Shown here piece by piece: positions 15,878 to 24,268 of a stretch of DNA of 64,000 bases. The notes beneath the pieces are model-generated. The model saw only the letters and a program-made list of their open reading frames with translations, ran no database searches and was not told where the DNA came from. The DNA is from a bacterium (GTDB lineage Bacteria; Babelota; Babeliae; Babelales; UASB340), in the NCBI GenBank assembly GCA_030629005.1, contig DAOVPV010000004.1:26966-90965 (forward strand), given 5' to 3'. A program made the position numbers and the translations under genes. Within the stretch, counting starts at the first letter, position 1, and each line of letters opens with the position of its first letter.

Positions 15878-17107
15878 ATGAATATAAAAGTATTATTTAA
15901 AATATCCATTAATTCTCTTATAAAACACAAATGGCGAACGTTTCTAACAATGCTAGGCATCGTAGTTGGAATTGCCGCAATCATTACAACTCTTGCAATC
16001 GGCTATGGAGCCGAAGCAAAATTAAGAAAAAAAATATTGGGAATGGGAAAAAATTTTATTTTAGTTTTTTCTGGAAACATAGCCCAAGAAGGAAAGACAA
16101 ATCTAAAACAGAAAAAAAGACCTAATTATCTTACAAAAAAAGATATCGACATTTTCAAAAACCAAATTCCACAAATAGATAAAATCAGTCCAATTATGTT
16201 TCACAGAAACGTGGTTAGTTTCAAAAAAAACAATGTTTATTCTGATATAAAATGTGGCAATTCTGATTACTTAAACATAATTGATAGAAAAATTATAAAA
16301 GGCTCATTCTTTTCTAAAACTCAATATCAAAAAAGCAGTAAGGTTATTATTTTAGGGCATAAATCCGCAAAAGAATTATTTGGTCTAATTAATCCAATAG
16401 GAGAAGCGGTTCAAATAAAAAATGTATTCTTTAAAGTAATTGGTGTCATTGATGAAATAAAATTCTACGATAGTTTTCAAGACCCAAACTTTGACGTTTA
16501 CATTCCAAGCACAACCGTAGAAAAACAACTATTATACGTATCGGGACCATATATACACGGAATTGTAATATCCGCAAAAGATAAAGCTCAAATGCCATAT
16601 ATAGTAAGAATTATAAAAAGAATATTAAGATTTAAACACAGATTAAAAGAAAAAGAACCTGACGACTTTTCTATCATTGATCAACAAGAAATGGTTAAGG
16701 CCGCAAAAGAATCATCTAACATTCTAAATTTATTGTTATTAATAATTGCAGCTATATCACTTTTTGTTGGTGGAATAGGTGTTATGAATATTATGCTAGT
16801 TTCTGTTTCTGAAAGAACCAAAGAAATTGGAATCCGCATGGCTATCGGAGCTACAACAAAAAACATTTTGCATCAGTTTTTAATAGAATCAATTATTCTA
16901 TGTTCAATTGGTGGAACAATAGGAGTATTCCTTGGAATATTGGCACCCTATTTAATCGCAAACTTTACGGATTGGCTAGTCGTTCACAAACTCTCTTCAA
17001 TAATTATATCTTTTACAATAACAACAATTATCGGTTTAATTTTCGGATTTTATCCTGCAAAGAAAGCGGCCAAGCTTAATGTAGTTGAAGCATTAAAAGA
17101 AGAATAA
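15878..17107 (+). CDS. MacB-type ABC transporter permease (FtsX fold)
   Basis: This 409-residue inner membrane protein starts with the MacB/LolC pattern KISINSLIKHKWRTFLTMLGIVVGIAAIITTLAIGYG (TM1), followed by a large periplasmic domain (about residues 45-280). It ends with three TM helices, including LFVGGIGVMNIMLVSVSERTKEIGIRMAIGA, the FtsX-family coupling motif, and a C-terminal FYPAKKAAKLNVVEALKEE. In E. coli MacB the ATPase is fused at the N-terminus; here it is a separate gene directly downstream. It would act as a mechanotransmitter rather than a conventional channel, moving periplasmic substrates to TolC. Confidence 0.93.
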   Translation: MNIKVLFKISINSLIKHKWRTFLTMLGIVVGIAAIITTLAIGYGAEAKLRKKILGMGKNFILVFSGNIAQEGKTNLKQKKRPNYLTKKDIDIFKNQIPQIDKISPIMFHRNVVSFKKNNVYSDIKCGNSDYLNIIDRKIIKGSFFSKTQYQKSSKVIILGHKSAKELFGLINPIGEAVQIKNVFFKVIGVIDEIKFYDSFQDPNFDVYIPSTTVEKQLLYVSGPYIHGIVISAKDKAQMPYIVRIIKRILRFKHRLKEKEPDDFSIIDQQEMVKAAKESSNILNLLLLIIAAISLFVGGIGVMNIMLVSVSERTKEIGIRMAIGATTKNILHQFLIESIILCSIGGTIGVFLGILAPYLIANFTDWLVVHKLSSIIISFTITTIIGLIFGFYPAKKAAKLNVVEALKEE

Positions 17108-17145
17108 AAAATAACGGTCTCAAGAATAATAGGAGGCAACAAAAA

Positions 17146-17832
17146 ATGATAATCTTAGAAACTAAAAATTTAAACAAAACATATCAAATGGGCGAAACAA
17201 AAGTCGAAGCTTTAAGTGAAGTTAATCTAGAAATAGAAGACGGTGAATTTATGGCAATTACTGGAACATCAGGTTCTGGTAAATCTACATTAATGCATCT
17301 TCTTGGATGCCTTGATGTTCCAACAAGCGGTAATTACTTTATCGATAATAAAAATGTTTCCCACATGACCAAAGACGAACAGGCTCACATTAGAAACGAA
17401 AAAATCGGATTTGTGTTTCAAAAGTTTTTTTTATTGCCGGATCTCACGGCAACAGACAATGTCGCCTTACCACTGCTCTATGCAGGCAAATCTGAACACG
17501 AATCAAGAGAAAAAGCAAAAAAAATTCTTTCCATGGTTGAACTAAGTGAAAGATTAGATCATTATCCATACCAGCTTTCTGGAGGGCAACAACAGCGAGT
17601 TGCTGTTGCAAGATCACTAATAAACAGACCAAGTATAATTCTAGCAGACGAGCCTACCGGAAATTTGGATACAAAAACAGGCAACAACATACTTACATTA
17701 TTTTCTAAACTAAACAGAGAACACAATGTAACAATTATAGTTGTTACACACGAACCTGAAATAGCAAATAAAACAAATAGAATAATCCAATTGATAGATG
17801 GGAAAATTGTATCTGATAAAAAAATACGATAA
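17146..17832 (+). CDS. MacB/LolD-type ABC transporter ATPase
   Basis: The 228-residue cytoplasmic ATPase has Walker [10 protein letters not shown] (about residues 38-46), the Q-loop in [23 protein letters not shown], the signature [15 protein letters not shown], Walker [10 protein letters not shown] and the H-loop VVTHEP. The [12 protein letters not shown] segment is characteristic of the MacB/LolD group. It is preceded by a strong AGGAGGC ribosome site. As last gene of the GT9-tolC-hlyD-permease run it completes a tripartite exporter. The substrate is unknown, and the linkage to a heptosyltransferase is suggestive only. Confidence 0.95.
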   Translation: MIILETKNLNKTYQMGETKVEALSEVNLEIEDGEFMAITGTSGSGKSTLMHLLGCLDVPTSGNYFIDNKNVSHMTKDEQAHIRNEKIGFVFQKFFLLPDLTATDNVALPLLYAGKSEHESREKAKKILSMVELSERLDHYPYQLSGGQQQRVAVARSLINRPSIILADEPTGNLDTKTGNNILTLFSKLNREHNVTIIVVTHEPEIANKTNRIIQLIDGKIVSDKKIR

Positions 17833-17842
17833 AAAATATATT

Positions 17843-18484
17843 TTATTTGGGGAGCCCCATAAAAATCAATTGTCGTTCTTTTCTTCCCAATTTATATATT
17901 TTTTTGTCCAAAACGTATTTTCCTGCCTTTGGATAACAAACCCAATCTATTGATGCCCAATAAATTAATTTTGAATCCTTATACGCACAACTAGGTTTAA
18001 ACATCCTTATAAGTTCAAGCTCATGCAACGCAGCCTTTGTAACAAAATAATCAATTTCAAAATCAGTTTTTCTTAAAAAAGTACGCCAATCAAAATCTAT
18101 TATTTCAATATTTTCTAAAGAAAGCCTATTAATTAAAAAATTCAAAAATTTCTGTTTTTTCAAATTTACTTCCATCAAATAAACTTTTAAATGAGGAAAA
18201 AGTATTTTTAATGGGATAGATGGAAACCCTGCCCCCGGACCAATATCAGCAATAGAATTAGCCTTAGATAAATCAACAAACTTTCTCAAAGCAATAGAAT
18301 CTTGAAAATGCTGTTTTGCTATCCCAGCATAGTTGGTAATTGCCGTTAAATTAACCTTTTCGTTCCATTCCCTAAGCAAATCTGCATAAATTTTAAATTT
18401 CTCAACTTGTTCTACTGTTAAATCTTCGTTTCTTGCCAAACCTGCAAAAACCACATCTTGTGATCTTTCTCTAATCTGTTTCAT
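17843..18484 (-). CDS. rsmG: 16S rRNA (guanine-527-N7) methyltransferase RsmG
   Basis: RsmG methylates G527 in the 530 loop of 16S rRNA using S-adenosylmethionine. The 213-residue protein shows the family N-terminus with [19 protein letters not shown] (about residues 32-50), [11 protein letters not shown], and the SAM-binding motif [20 protein letters not shown]. It is convergent with the ABC transporter operon (ten bases apart) and divergent from the exported protein at 18600. Neighbouring mnmG, frequent elsewhere, is not here. Confidence 0.94.
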   Translation of the reverse strand: MKQIRERSQDVVFAGLARNEDLTVEQVEKFKIYADLLREWNEKVNLTAITNYAGIAKQHFQDSIALRKFVDLSKANSIADIGPGAGFPSIPLKILFPHLKVYLMEVNLKKQKFLNFLINRLSLENIEIIDFDWRTFLRKTDFEIDYFVTKAALHELELIRMFKPSCAYKDSKLIYWASIDWVCYPKAGKYVLDKKIYKLGRKERQLIFMGLPK

Positions 18485-18599
18485 ATTTTATGTACCTTTT
18501 TAAAAAATAATGGATTTAAAATAGACATATTTGCTATCTTAAATAAGGGATTAAAACTTAAAATAAAAGATTTTAATAAAAAATTCAAAGGGGGGATAC

Positions 18600-19337
18600 A
18601 TGAAAAGATTAATTATTTTATTATTTATTGCTCTTATAAGTCCAATAAGAGGCAATTCCAGGCTATTATTTTATTTAAAACCAATTCCAAAACAACTCAT
18701 AAATAATTTAACAGAACAAGATTTACATAAAAAAATAGCCAATTTAAAAGAAAAAACACCATCTCAGATAACAATAAGCCAACTAAAACGCAAAATGCGT
18801 AAAAAAAGAATTCAAAACAATCGAGGATTTTTGGCTCTTTATAATGGCTACATAGATTACTCTAGCTCAGATGGCCAAATATCTTTTCCTCTAAAACAAG
18901 CAGAAAAAAAGCTATATATTGCTATAACTCCAGATATTAAACCAATAAAGATAAAAGAAAATACAATCTCTCATTGGGAATTTATACCAAAAGAAAAAAA
19001 TAATACTAAAATTTATTTGTTTGAAAAACAAATAGACTCCGACAAACAATATTTCTGGCAAGTTACAGAGGCCAAAATACCAGAAAGTAATATTGTTGGA
19101 ACAGATTATGTGGTACTACTTACCAAGGCAAAAAATATTTATGTTGCTACAGGCGACTTTTTATCTAATGACAACAAACAATTAATTTTACCTAAAAATA
19201 TTTACGCCATTGGAGACAGTCAAAAAAATGAAGTGATGTTAAAATTTATAAGCTTAGAGAAATATTTTGAGCCAATAGAAATAGAATCCGCAAAATTAAA
19301 TACAATGGCTTTTGAAGAAATAATTATAAATGATTAA
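18600..19337 (+). CDS. Exported protein of unknown function
   Basis: I do not recognise this 245-residue protein. It has a signal peptide, MKRLIILLFIALISPIRG, and is then hydrophilic, with a basic stretch ISQLKRKMRKKRIQN near residue 60. The remainder alternates short beta-like strands (KLYIAITPDIKPIKIKE, YFWQVTEAKIPE, NIYVATGDFL). A very strong AAAGGGGGGAT ribosome site precedes the ATG, suggesting high expression. It converges with another small exported protein gene at 19359. No catalytic motif can be seen. Confidence 0.75.
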   Translation: MKRLIILLFIALISPIRGNSRLLFYLKPIPKQLINNLTEQDLHKKIANLKEKTPSQITISQLKRKMRKKRIQNNRGFLALYNGYIDYSSSDGQISFPLKQAEKKLYIAITPDIKPIKIKENTISHWEFIPKEKNNTKIYLFEKQIDSDKQYFWQVTEAKIPESNIVGTDYVVLLTKAKNIYVATGDFLSNDNKQLILPKNIYAIGDSQKNEVMLKFISLEKYFEPIEIESAKLNTMAFEEIIIND

Positions 19338-19358
19338 AAGATTTAGGTATGTGAAGCC

Positions 19359-19907
19359 TTAAACTTTAGGTGCCCCAATCTTTTTTAAATTAATTATAGT
19401 ATATACTGGAGTATAAGCCTCTTCATCAATACAGACACTTGCCGTTCCACTATCATATATAATTTTCATTTCACTTAACTCTGGAGCAGTTTTAAATATT
19501 AAAATCTCCATCTTTTCATCAAAAGAAATTTCATAATTTTTAGAGAAATCTAATTTTTTACAATTAATTTTTTCTGATACAAAACGGCCTATTTTTATCC
19601 AAAATTTCTTACTTTTACTATTCTTTTCAATAAATTCTGTTGTTAAAGAATTTATAACAAGAGATTCATCTTTTTTTAGGCAAAATGTTCTAATGGGCCG
19701 CTCCAAATAAGACTTCCTATCTTCATCAAAAATTCTAATTTGTTTTAAAAAAACACTTTCTTTTTGATCAAATCCTAAATATATAGGTTTTCCAATTTTA
19801 TTCTTCAAATGAAAATTTCCTACAGAAGAAAAACATCTCGAATTAAATTGAAAAACAAACACAAAGATAATAAAAAACAATTTATTTATAAAAGATAATT
19901 TAAACAC
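19359..19907 (-). CDS. Exported protein of unknown function, coupled to hldE
   Basis: A 182-residue protein with a signal sequence (KLSFINKLFFIIFVFVFQFNSRCFS). The mature part is mixed beta/charged with three scattered Cys. No family is recognised. Its start overlaps the end of hldE by eight bases, so it should be co-transcribed and translationally coupled to it. That does not prove a link to heptose metabolism, as gene packing is generally tight here. Confidence 0.7.
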   Translation of the reverse strand: MFKLSFINKLFFIIFVFVFQFNSRCFSSVGNFHLKNKIGKPIYLGFDQKESVFLKQIRIFDEDRKSYLERPIRTFCLKKDESLVINSLTTEFIEKNSKSKKFWIKIGRFVSEKINCKKLDFSKNYEISFDEKMEILIFKTAPELSEMKIIYDSGTASVCIDEEAYTPVYTIINLKKIGAPKV

Positions 19908-21345
19908 TCATTCTCTTTATAATATTCGTAGTAGAAAAATCATCTTGAAAATTAACAATAAAAACTTTACCACCATTAGCCCTTACAAAATCACCGCCAG
20001 CAATCTTTTCTGGATCATAATCACCACCTTTTACCAAGACATCTGGGGCCAAACATTCTATCAATTCTTTTGGCGTATCTTGTTCAAATACAACAACAAA
20101 ATCAACAATTCCAATTGCAGCCATAATTTTTATACGTTCGCTTAATGTTTTAATAGGCCTGCCATTACCCTTATATCTTTTTACAGACTCATCTGTATTA
20201 ATAGCCACAACTAAAACATCTCCTTGTTTTTTTGCCTCATTTAATAGATGAAGATGCCCAGCATGCAACAAATCAAAACAACCATTTGTAAATACAATCG
20301 TTTGCCCTTGTGATTTTAATTTATCCAATTTTATTTTTAAATCTTGCCAAGAATTAAATATCTTGCCTACCTGTTCATTATTAAAATCAAAAAGCTCATC
20401 AAGATTAACAGCGTAGGTTTTAAACTTAGAAACAGCAATACTTGCGGCTTTATTAGCAATCAACAAACAATCTTCTATGCTTAAATTTAAAGACAACCCT
20501 ACTGCAAGAAAAGAAAGGACAGTATCACCTGCACCAGTCAAATCATAAACATCTTTTTTTACAGCTGGCACAAAAATATCATTCTTCGTAGATATAAAGT
20601 GAATGCCCCTTTCACCCAAAGTTATAAATAAACCATCTAGACCTAACTTTCCACATAAAAGTTGACCATTTTTCTTTATAGAATCTTTAACAGAAAGTCC
20701 ATAAGCATCTAACATCAAACTATATTCTTTGTAGTTTGGTTTTATATAATTTACACCAAAATACTTATCAAACTTTTTGCCTTTTGGGTCAACCAAAATC
20801 TTACAGTCATTTTTCTGTGCAAAAACAACAATTTTTTCCATCAACTCTTTAGAGATCACACCTTTGGCATAATCAGAAACCAAAATGGTCATACCTGGAG
20901 TAATTACTCGACTAATCTTTTCTAAAATTAAAATAAATTCGCGTTCTGCTAGTTCAAAATTATCTTCTTTGTCTAATCTCAATAGTTGATGTCCTGAGGC
21001 AATAAATCTTTTTTTACAAGTACTTCTTCTATGATTACTCTTTATTAAACTTTCTGTAGATATTCCATTTTCAACCAGCAACGAAACAATCTTTTTCCCC
21101 TCAAGATCTGTATCATTAATAATACCAACAAGATTGACGCTACAACCTATTTTTTTGCAATTTAAAGCAACGTTAGCAGCCCCACCTAAACGCCACTCTT
21201 TTTTTTCTTCTTTTAACACCGGAACAGGAGCCTCTGGCGAAATTCTAGAAACAGAACCCCAAACATATTCATCTAACATTACATCGCCTATTATTACAAT
21301 ATTTTTAGGCAGCGTTTTTTTTATTCTTTCAATCAAATTTTTCAT
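19900..21345 (-). CDS. hldE: Bifunctional heptose kinase/adenylyltransferase HldE
   Basis: HldE phosphorylates D-glycero-beta-D-manno-heptose 7-phosphate at C1 and then adenylylates the product, giving the ADP-heptose precursor for the LPS core. The N-terminal PfkB-type kinase shows IIGDVMLDEYVWGSVSRISPEAPVPVL, GGAANVALN and the ATP-site signature DLTGAGDTVLSF. The C-terminal nucleotidyltransferase (from about residue 345) shows VFTNGCFDLLHAGHLHLLNEAKK with the HxGH motif and ends with DDFSTTNIIKRM. The ATG at 21345 gives 481 residues, the usual length; upstream in-frame codons do not resemble the family. Together with the GT9 enzyme at 12269 it supports a heptose-containing LPS. Confidence 0.95.
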   Translation of the reverse strand: MKNLIERIKKTLPKNIVIIGDVMLDEYVWGSVSRISPEAPVPVLKEEKKEWRLGGAANVALNCKKIGCSVNLVGIINDTDLEGKKIVSLLVENGISTESLIKSNHRRSTCKKRFIASGHQLLRLDKEDNFELAEREFILILEKISRVITPGMTILVSDYAKGVISKELMEKIVVFAQKNDCKILVDPKGKKFDKYFGVNYIKPNYKEYSLMLDAYGLSVKDSIKKNGQLLCGKLGLDGLFITLGERGIHFISTKNDIFVPAVKKDVYDLTGAGDTVLSFLAVGLSLNLSIEDCLLIANKAASIAVSKFKTYAVNLDELFDFNNEQVGKIFNSWQDLKIKLDKLKSQGQTIVFTNGCFDLLHAGHLHLLNEAKKQGDVLVVAINTDESVKRYKGNGRPIKTLSERIKIMAAIGIVDFVVVFEQDTPKELIECLAPDVLVKGGDYDPEKIAGGDFVRANGGKVFIVNFQDDFSTTNIIKRMSV

Positions 21346-21504
21346 ACAAAACCAATATTTTAAACAGTAAGTTTCTATTAAAAGTATTTTGAGTTTGCCT
21401 TTAAACGAAAATGTGTCAACACAAAAAACTCCAATCTTGAAATTGTTCGACATTTAAAAATATACTCTACAAAATATAAAATAGAAATTACTAAGGAGAA
21501 TTTT

Positions 21505-22131
21505 ATGAAATTACAAATTTCTTTTGATACAATAGATCTAGAAAAAACAATTTCGATTGCCAAAGAAGTCAAAGAATATGCAGACATCTTAGAAGTTGGT
21601 TCAACTTTAATAAATAAATATGGAATAGAATCTGTAAAAAGATTCAAAGCCGAATTTCCAGATAAGGAAATATTCGCAGACATCAAACTAATTAACAGAA
21701 TCCAAAATACAATCGAAGAATATGCCGCTGCGGGAGCAAATTATATTTCTGTTTTAGCAGGAACAACAAATAAAATAATTAATAAAACAACAAAAATCGC
21801 CCATGAAAACAATTGTAAAATCGCACTAGATTTAATTGACTCACACTCTCTTGGACAATCTGCAATGGACTCTCAAGCCCTTGATGTCGATTTGATAATA
21901 TTTCATGGACCTCATGAAGAAAACAATCTAAATATCTTATTAGAAGAATGGGAAAACGTAAAAGGAAACACAGTGACTCCAATATTTATTGCAGGTGGAA
22001 TTACAGAAGAAAATATTAAAAACCTATTAAATCTAAAACCATCAGGAGTAATAATTGGATCAAGTATCATAAAATCAGAAAGTCCAGCAAAAAGCGCCGA
22101 ACGTTTCAAAAAATTACTAAACAACAATTGA
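21505..22131 (+). CDS. Hexulose-6-phosphate synthase / 3-keto-L-gulonate-6-phosphate decarboxylase-like protein
   Basis: A 208-residue member of the OMP decarboxylase superfamily with the HPS/KGPDC pattern: MKLQISFDTIDLEKTISIAKEV, LEVGSTLINKYG, FADIKLINR, AAAGANYISVLAG, and the phosphate loop IFIAGGITEENIKNLL...VIIGSSII. HPS interconverts ribulose 5-phosphate plus formaldehyde with hexulose 6-phosphate, and in organisms lacking the oxidative pentose pathway it can supply pentose phosphate. The family's DxKxxD catalytic motif here reads D59-I-K61-L-I-N64, so the last Asp is Asn and the chemistry is uncertain. The start has a strong AAGGAGAA site. No PHI isomerase gene is adjacent. Confidence 0.82.
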   Translation: MKLQISFDTIDLEKTISIAKEVKEYADILEVGSTLINKYGIESVKRFKAEFPDKEIFADIKLINRIQNTIEEYAAAGANYISVLAGTTNKIINKTTKIAHENNCKIALDLIDSHSLGQSAMDSQALDVDLIIFHGPHEENNLNILLEEWENVKGNTVTPIFIAGGITEENIKNLLNLKPSGVIIGSSIIKSESPAKSAERFKKLLNNN

Positions 22132-22155
22132 ATTCCAATCTGTTCCATAGGACTA

Positions 22156-22225
22156 TTATAAGACTAGATCCTGAAATAAATTCAGGATCTAGTCTTATAA
22201 ATCATATATCACGCAGCAAGCTGCG
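22156..22225. repeat. GATCCTGAA palindromic repeat, copy 3, with shared flank
   Basis: Twenty-base arms (TTATAAGACTAGATCCTGAA and its exact complement) flank ATAAA at 22156-22200. The following ATCATATATCACG and GCAGCAAGCTGCG also follow the copy at 6027. It sits between two convergent genes and could stop transcription from both sides. Confidence 0.88.
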
Positions 22226-22235
22226 CCCAAAGAGA

Positions 22236-24059
22236 TTAAAAAATACTACGAATCTTTCTTCCAATCTCTTCATCTTTAGAAACTCTTCTCGACTTAACCT
22301 TTTTCGTCCGCTTATCTTTACCTTGAAACTGTAATGCATACAACTCTTTTATTTCTACATCAGTTGTAGCTTCATGAGCACTTTTATCTGGACGATAACT
22401 CATAAACCGTGGAAACCTTAAAGCAAGACCATCTTCATCCTCTGATTTGCCGGCAGAGTGCGCAGGTGAAAGGGTTATTTCATCAGCCCTTATAGAACAA
22501 ACAATTTCTGGACTGACCCAGACATCCGGATAAAGTCCCTTTACACATTCTACATCTTTTGGTCTATTTATAACCTTTAATTTATCACACTTAACCTTTA
22601 ATTCTCTCCATTCTGAATCAGTAAATCCAGTACCGATTTTTGCAACAGTCTGAAAACCATCAATTTTCTTATTGTAAATACCAGCAAGAATGGCTCCAAT
22701 GCCAAAGGCTGCGCGCTTGCCTTTTCCTCCGTAGTATCCCAAAATCACACAATCTATGGTGTCATCTAAATGACCAGACTCCTGACGTTTTAATTTTATC
22801 CAATTAAAATTTCTTTTTCCGGCCTTATAAATAGCGTCTGTTTTTTTTACAACTAAACCTTCTAGGCCTTGTGTAATATTTTCTTCAAAATAATCTTCTA
22901 ATTCTTTTATTGAATTTATTTTTTTCTCTTCTATCACAAAAACAGTGTCTTCTTTTTTGGTACTTGCAATAGTTAAAAGCTTAGTTCTTCTTTCTTCGTG
23001 TGTTTTATCTAAATAAGATTGACCATTTAAATACAAAAGATCAAAGAAGTATAACTTTAAAGGAAAGTCCTGCGCCGTTTGTTCTATATCATGTTTTCTT
23101 CGTCTTTTTACTGTTTCTTGAAATGGCAAAAATGTTCCTGTCTGAACATCAAAAGAAATTGCTTCACCTTCTGCGATAAGAGTCTTAACCTTTAAATCTA
23201 ATACCGCCTTTTTTAAATCAGGAAACATCGAAGACATGTCTTGTAGATTTCTAGAAAAAAAATTTACCCTTGGCCTACTTTTTGTATTATCAACATGAAC
23301 CTGCAATCTAAATCCGTCCAACTTTGGCTGAGCAATACATTTACCTAATTTTTCATAAATGGCCCTAGCACTCGCCAAACGCTCAGCGGCAGCAGGACGC
23401 AATGGAATACCGGGAACTATCGCTTGCTTTTCTATTTTTTTAAGACCATCTTCTTTCAATTTTTTTACAACAAGACCAATATCTACGCAAATATTATATG
23501 CTTCTTCTAACTGTTTCCTTATAGACTTATCTCCTGCATGCATCCAAGAAAAAGCATCTAATAATGTCATATCAGAAAAACCTAACCTTAATTTTCCCAA
23601 TATAATTCTTACTACATATTTAATAGAACAAGAGTCTAATTTGCTAAATAAATCTAATAAAAACTTTTCTTTTTTTTCTACCGCACCATCACCAGATATT
23701 TTTAAAAAATTTTGCAAACAACTTTCAACATCATTTAAAGACAATTCTGTTTTAGGATCTGTAACTTCATATCCCTGAATAACAAGCCCAAGGTCTCCTA
23801 ATTTATTTTCGTCAGATTTTATTGTTTGCTCTGTTCGTCCCAAAAACTTAGCTAAAACTTTTATCATGCTCTTCAAGGCAAAATTAAACTGGGTACCAAC
23901 ATAAGTTGGATTTAATTCTCCTAAAGTTAAATAAGCAATAATAGCAGCCTGACCTGGAGACGCTTTATCAAAAAGCCCTGCTAAAAGTTTTGTCATTTCT
24001 GTTCTGGAAGATTCCTTTTCTACTAAATCAAAGACTCGAGCAACTTCAATAAATTTCAT
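22236..24059 (-). CDS. ATP-dependent DNA ligase
   Basis: A 607-residue ligase of the archaeal/eukaryal ATP-dependent type. An N-terminal helical DNA-binding domain (about residues 1-215) is followed by the adenylation domain with the active-site motif AQPKLDGFRLQVH (Lys246), motif III-like KLYFFDLLYLNG, motif IV-like EGLVVKK and motif V NWIKLKR. The OB-fold (DTIDCVILGYYGGKGKRAAFGIGAILAGIY) completes it. The length and DNA-binding domain match replicative-type archaeal ligases, not the short LigD or viral forms, so it could back up or replace NAD-dependent LigA. It may have been acquired laterally. It stands alone between a repeat and tRNA-Met. Confidence 0.93.
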   Translation of the reverse strand: MKFIEVARVFDLVEKESSRTEMTKLLAGLFDKASPGQAAIIAYLTLGELNPTYVGTQFNFALKSMIKVLAKFLGRTEQTIKSDENKLGDLGLVIQGYEVTDPKTELSLNDVESCLQNFLKISGDGAVEKKEKFLLDLFSKLDSCSIKYVVRIILGKLRLGFSDMTLLDAFSWMHAGDKSIRKQLEEAYNICVDIGLVVKKLKEDGLKKIEKQAIVPGIPLRPAAAERLASARAIYEKLGKCIAQPKLDGFRLQVHVDNTKSRPRVNFFSRNLQDMSSMFPDLKKAVLDLKVKTLIAEGEAISFDVQTGTFLPFQETVKRRRKHDIEQTAQDFPLKLYFFDLLYLNGQSYLDKTHEERRTKLLTIASTKKEDTVFVIEEKKINSIKELEDYFEENITQGLEGLVVKKTDAIYKAGKRNFNWIKLKRQESGHLDDTIDCVILGYYGGKGKRAAFGIGAILAGIYNKKIDGFQTVAKIGTGFTDSEWRELKVKCDKLKVINRPKDVECVKGLYPDVWVSPEIVCSIRADEITLSPAHSAGKSEDEDGLALRFPRFMSYRPDKSAHEATTDVEIKELYALQFQGKDKRTKKVKSRRVSKDEEIGRKIRSIF

Positions 24060-24140
24060 ACTATTCCTAATTTTTAAATTTTTATTTTCAAATAAGTATA
24101 AGATGACAAAATAGATATTCTTTTACAAGACTTAATAAAT

Positions 24141-24176
24141 AAAACACCCCATCGATTTTCATCGATGGGGTGTTTT
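24141..24176 (-). terminator. Strong intrinsic terminator after tRNA-Met
   Basis: AAAACACCCCATCGAT and ATCGATGGGGTGTTTT form a 16-bp perfect stem around TTTC. It follows the secD-tRNA-Met transcript on the minus strand and could also work in the other direction. Confidence 0.88.
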
Positions 24177-24181
24177 AAATT

Positions 24182-24258
24182 TGGTAGCGACGCAGGGACT
24201 CGAACCCCGGACCTACGGATTATGATTCCGTCGCTCTAACCAGCTGAGCTACGTCGCC
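24182..24258 (-). tRNA. tRNA-Met (anticodon CAT, elongator type)
   Basis: A 77-base tRNA with acceptor GGCGACG/CGTCGCT, including a first G-T pair, D-arm AGCTCAGCTGG, anticodon loop with CAT flanked by T33 and A37, T-arm GGGTTCGAGTCCC and encoded CCA. Its sequence resembles the elongator tRNA-Met rather than initiator (no C1-A72 mismatch). An Ile tRNA with a modified CAT anticodon cannot be excluded. It is the only tRNA in the window not followed by the tRNA-3' hairpin element. Confidence 0.92.
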
Positions 24259-24268
24259 AAAAAAAACG

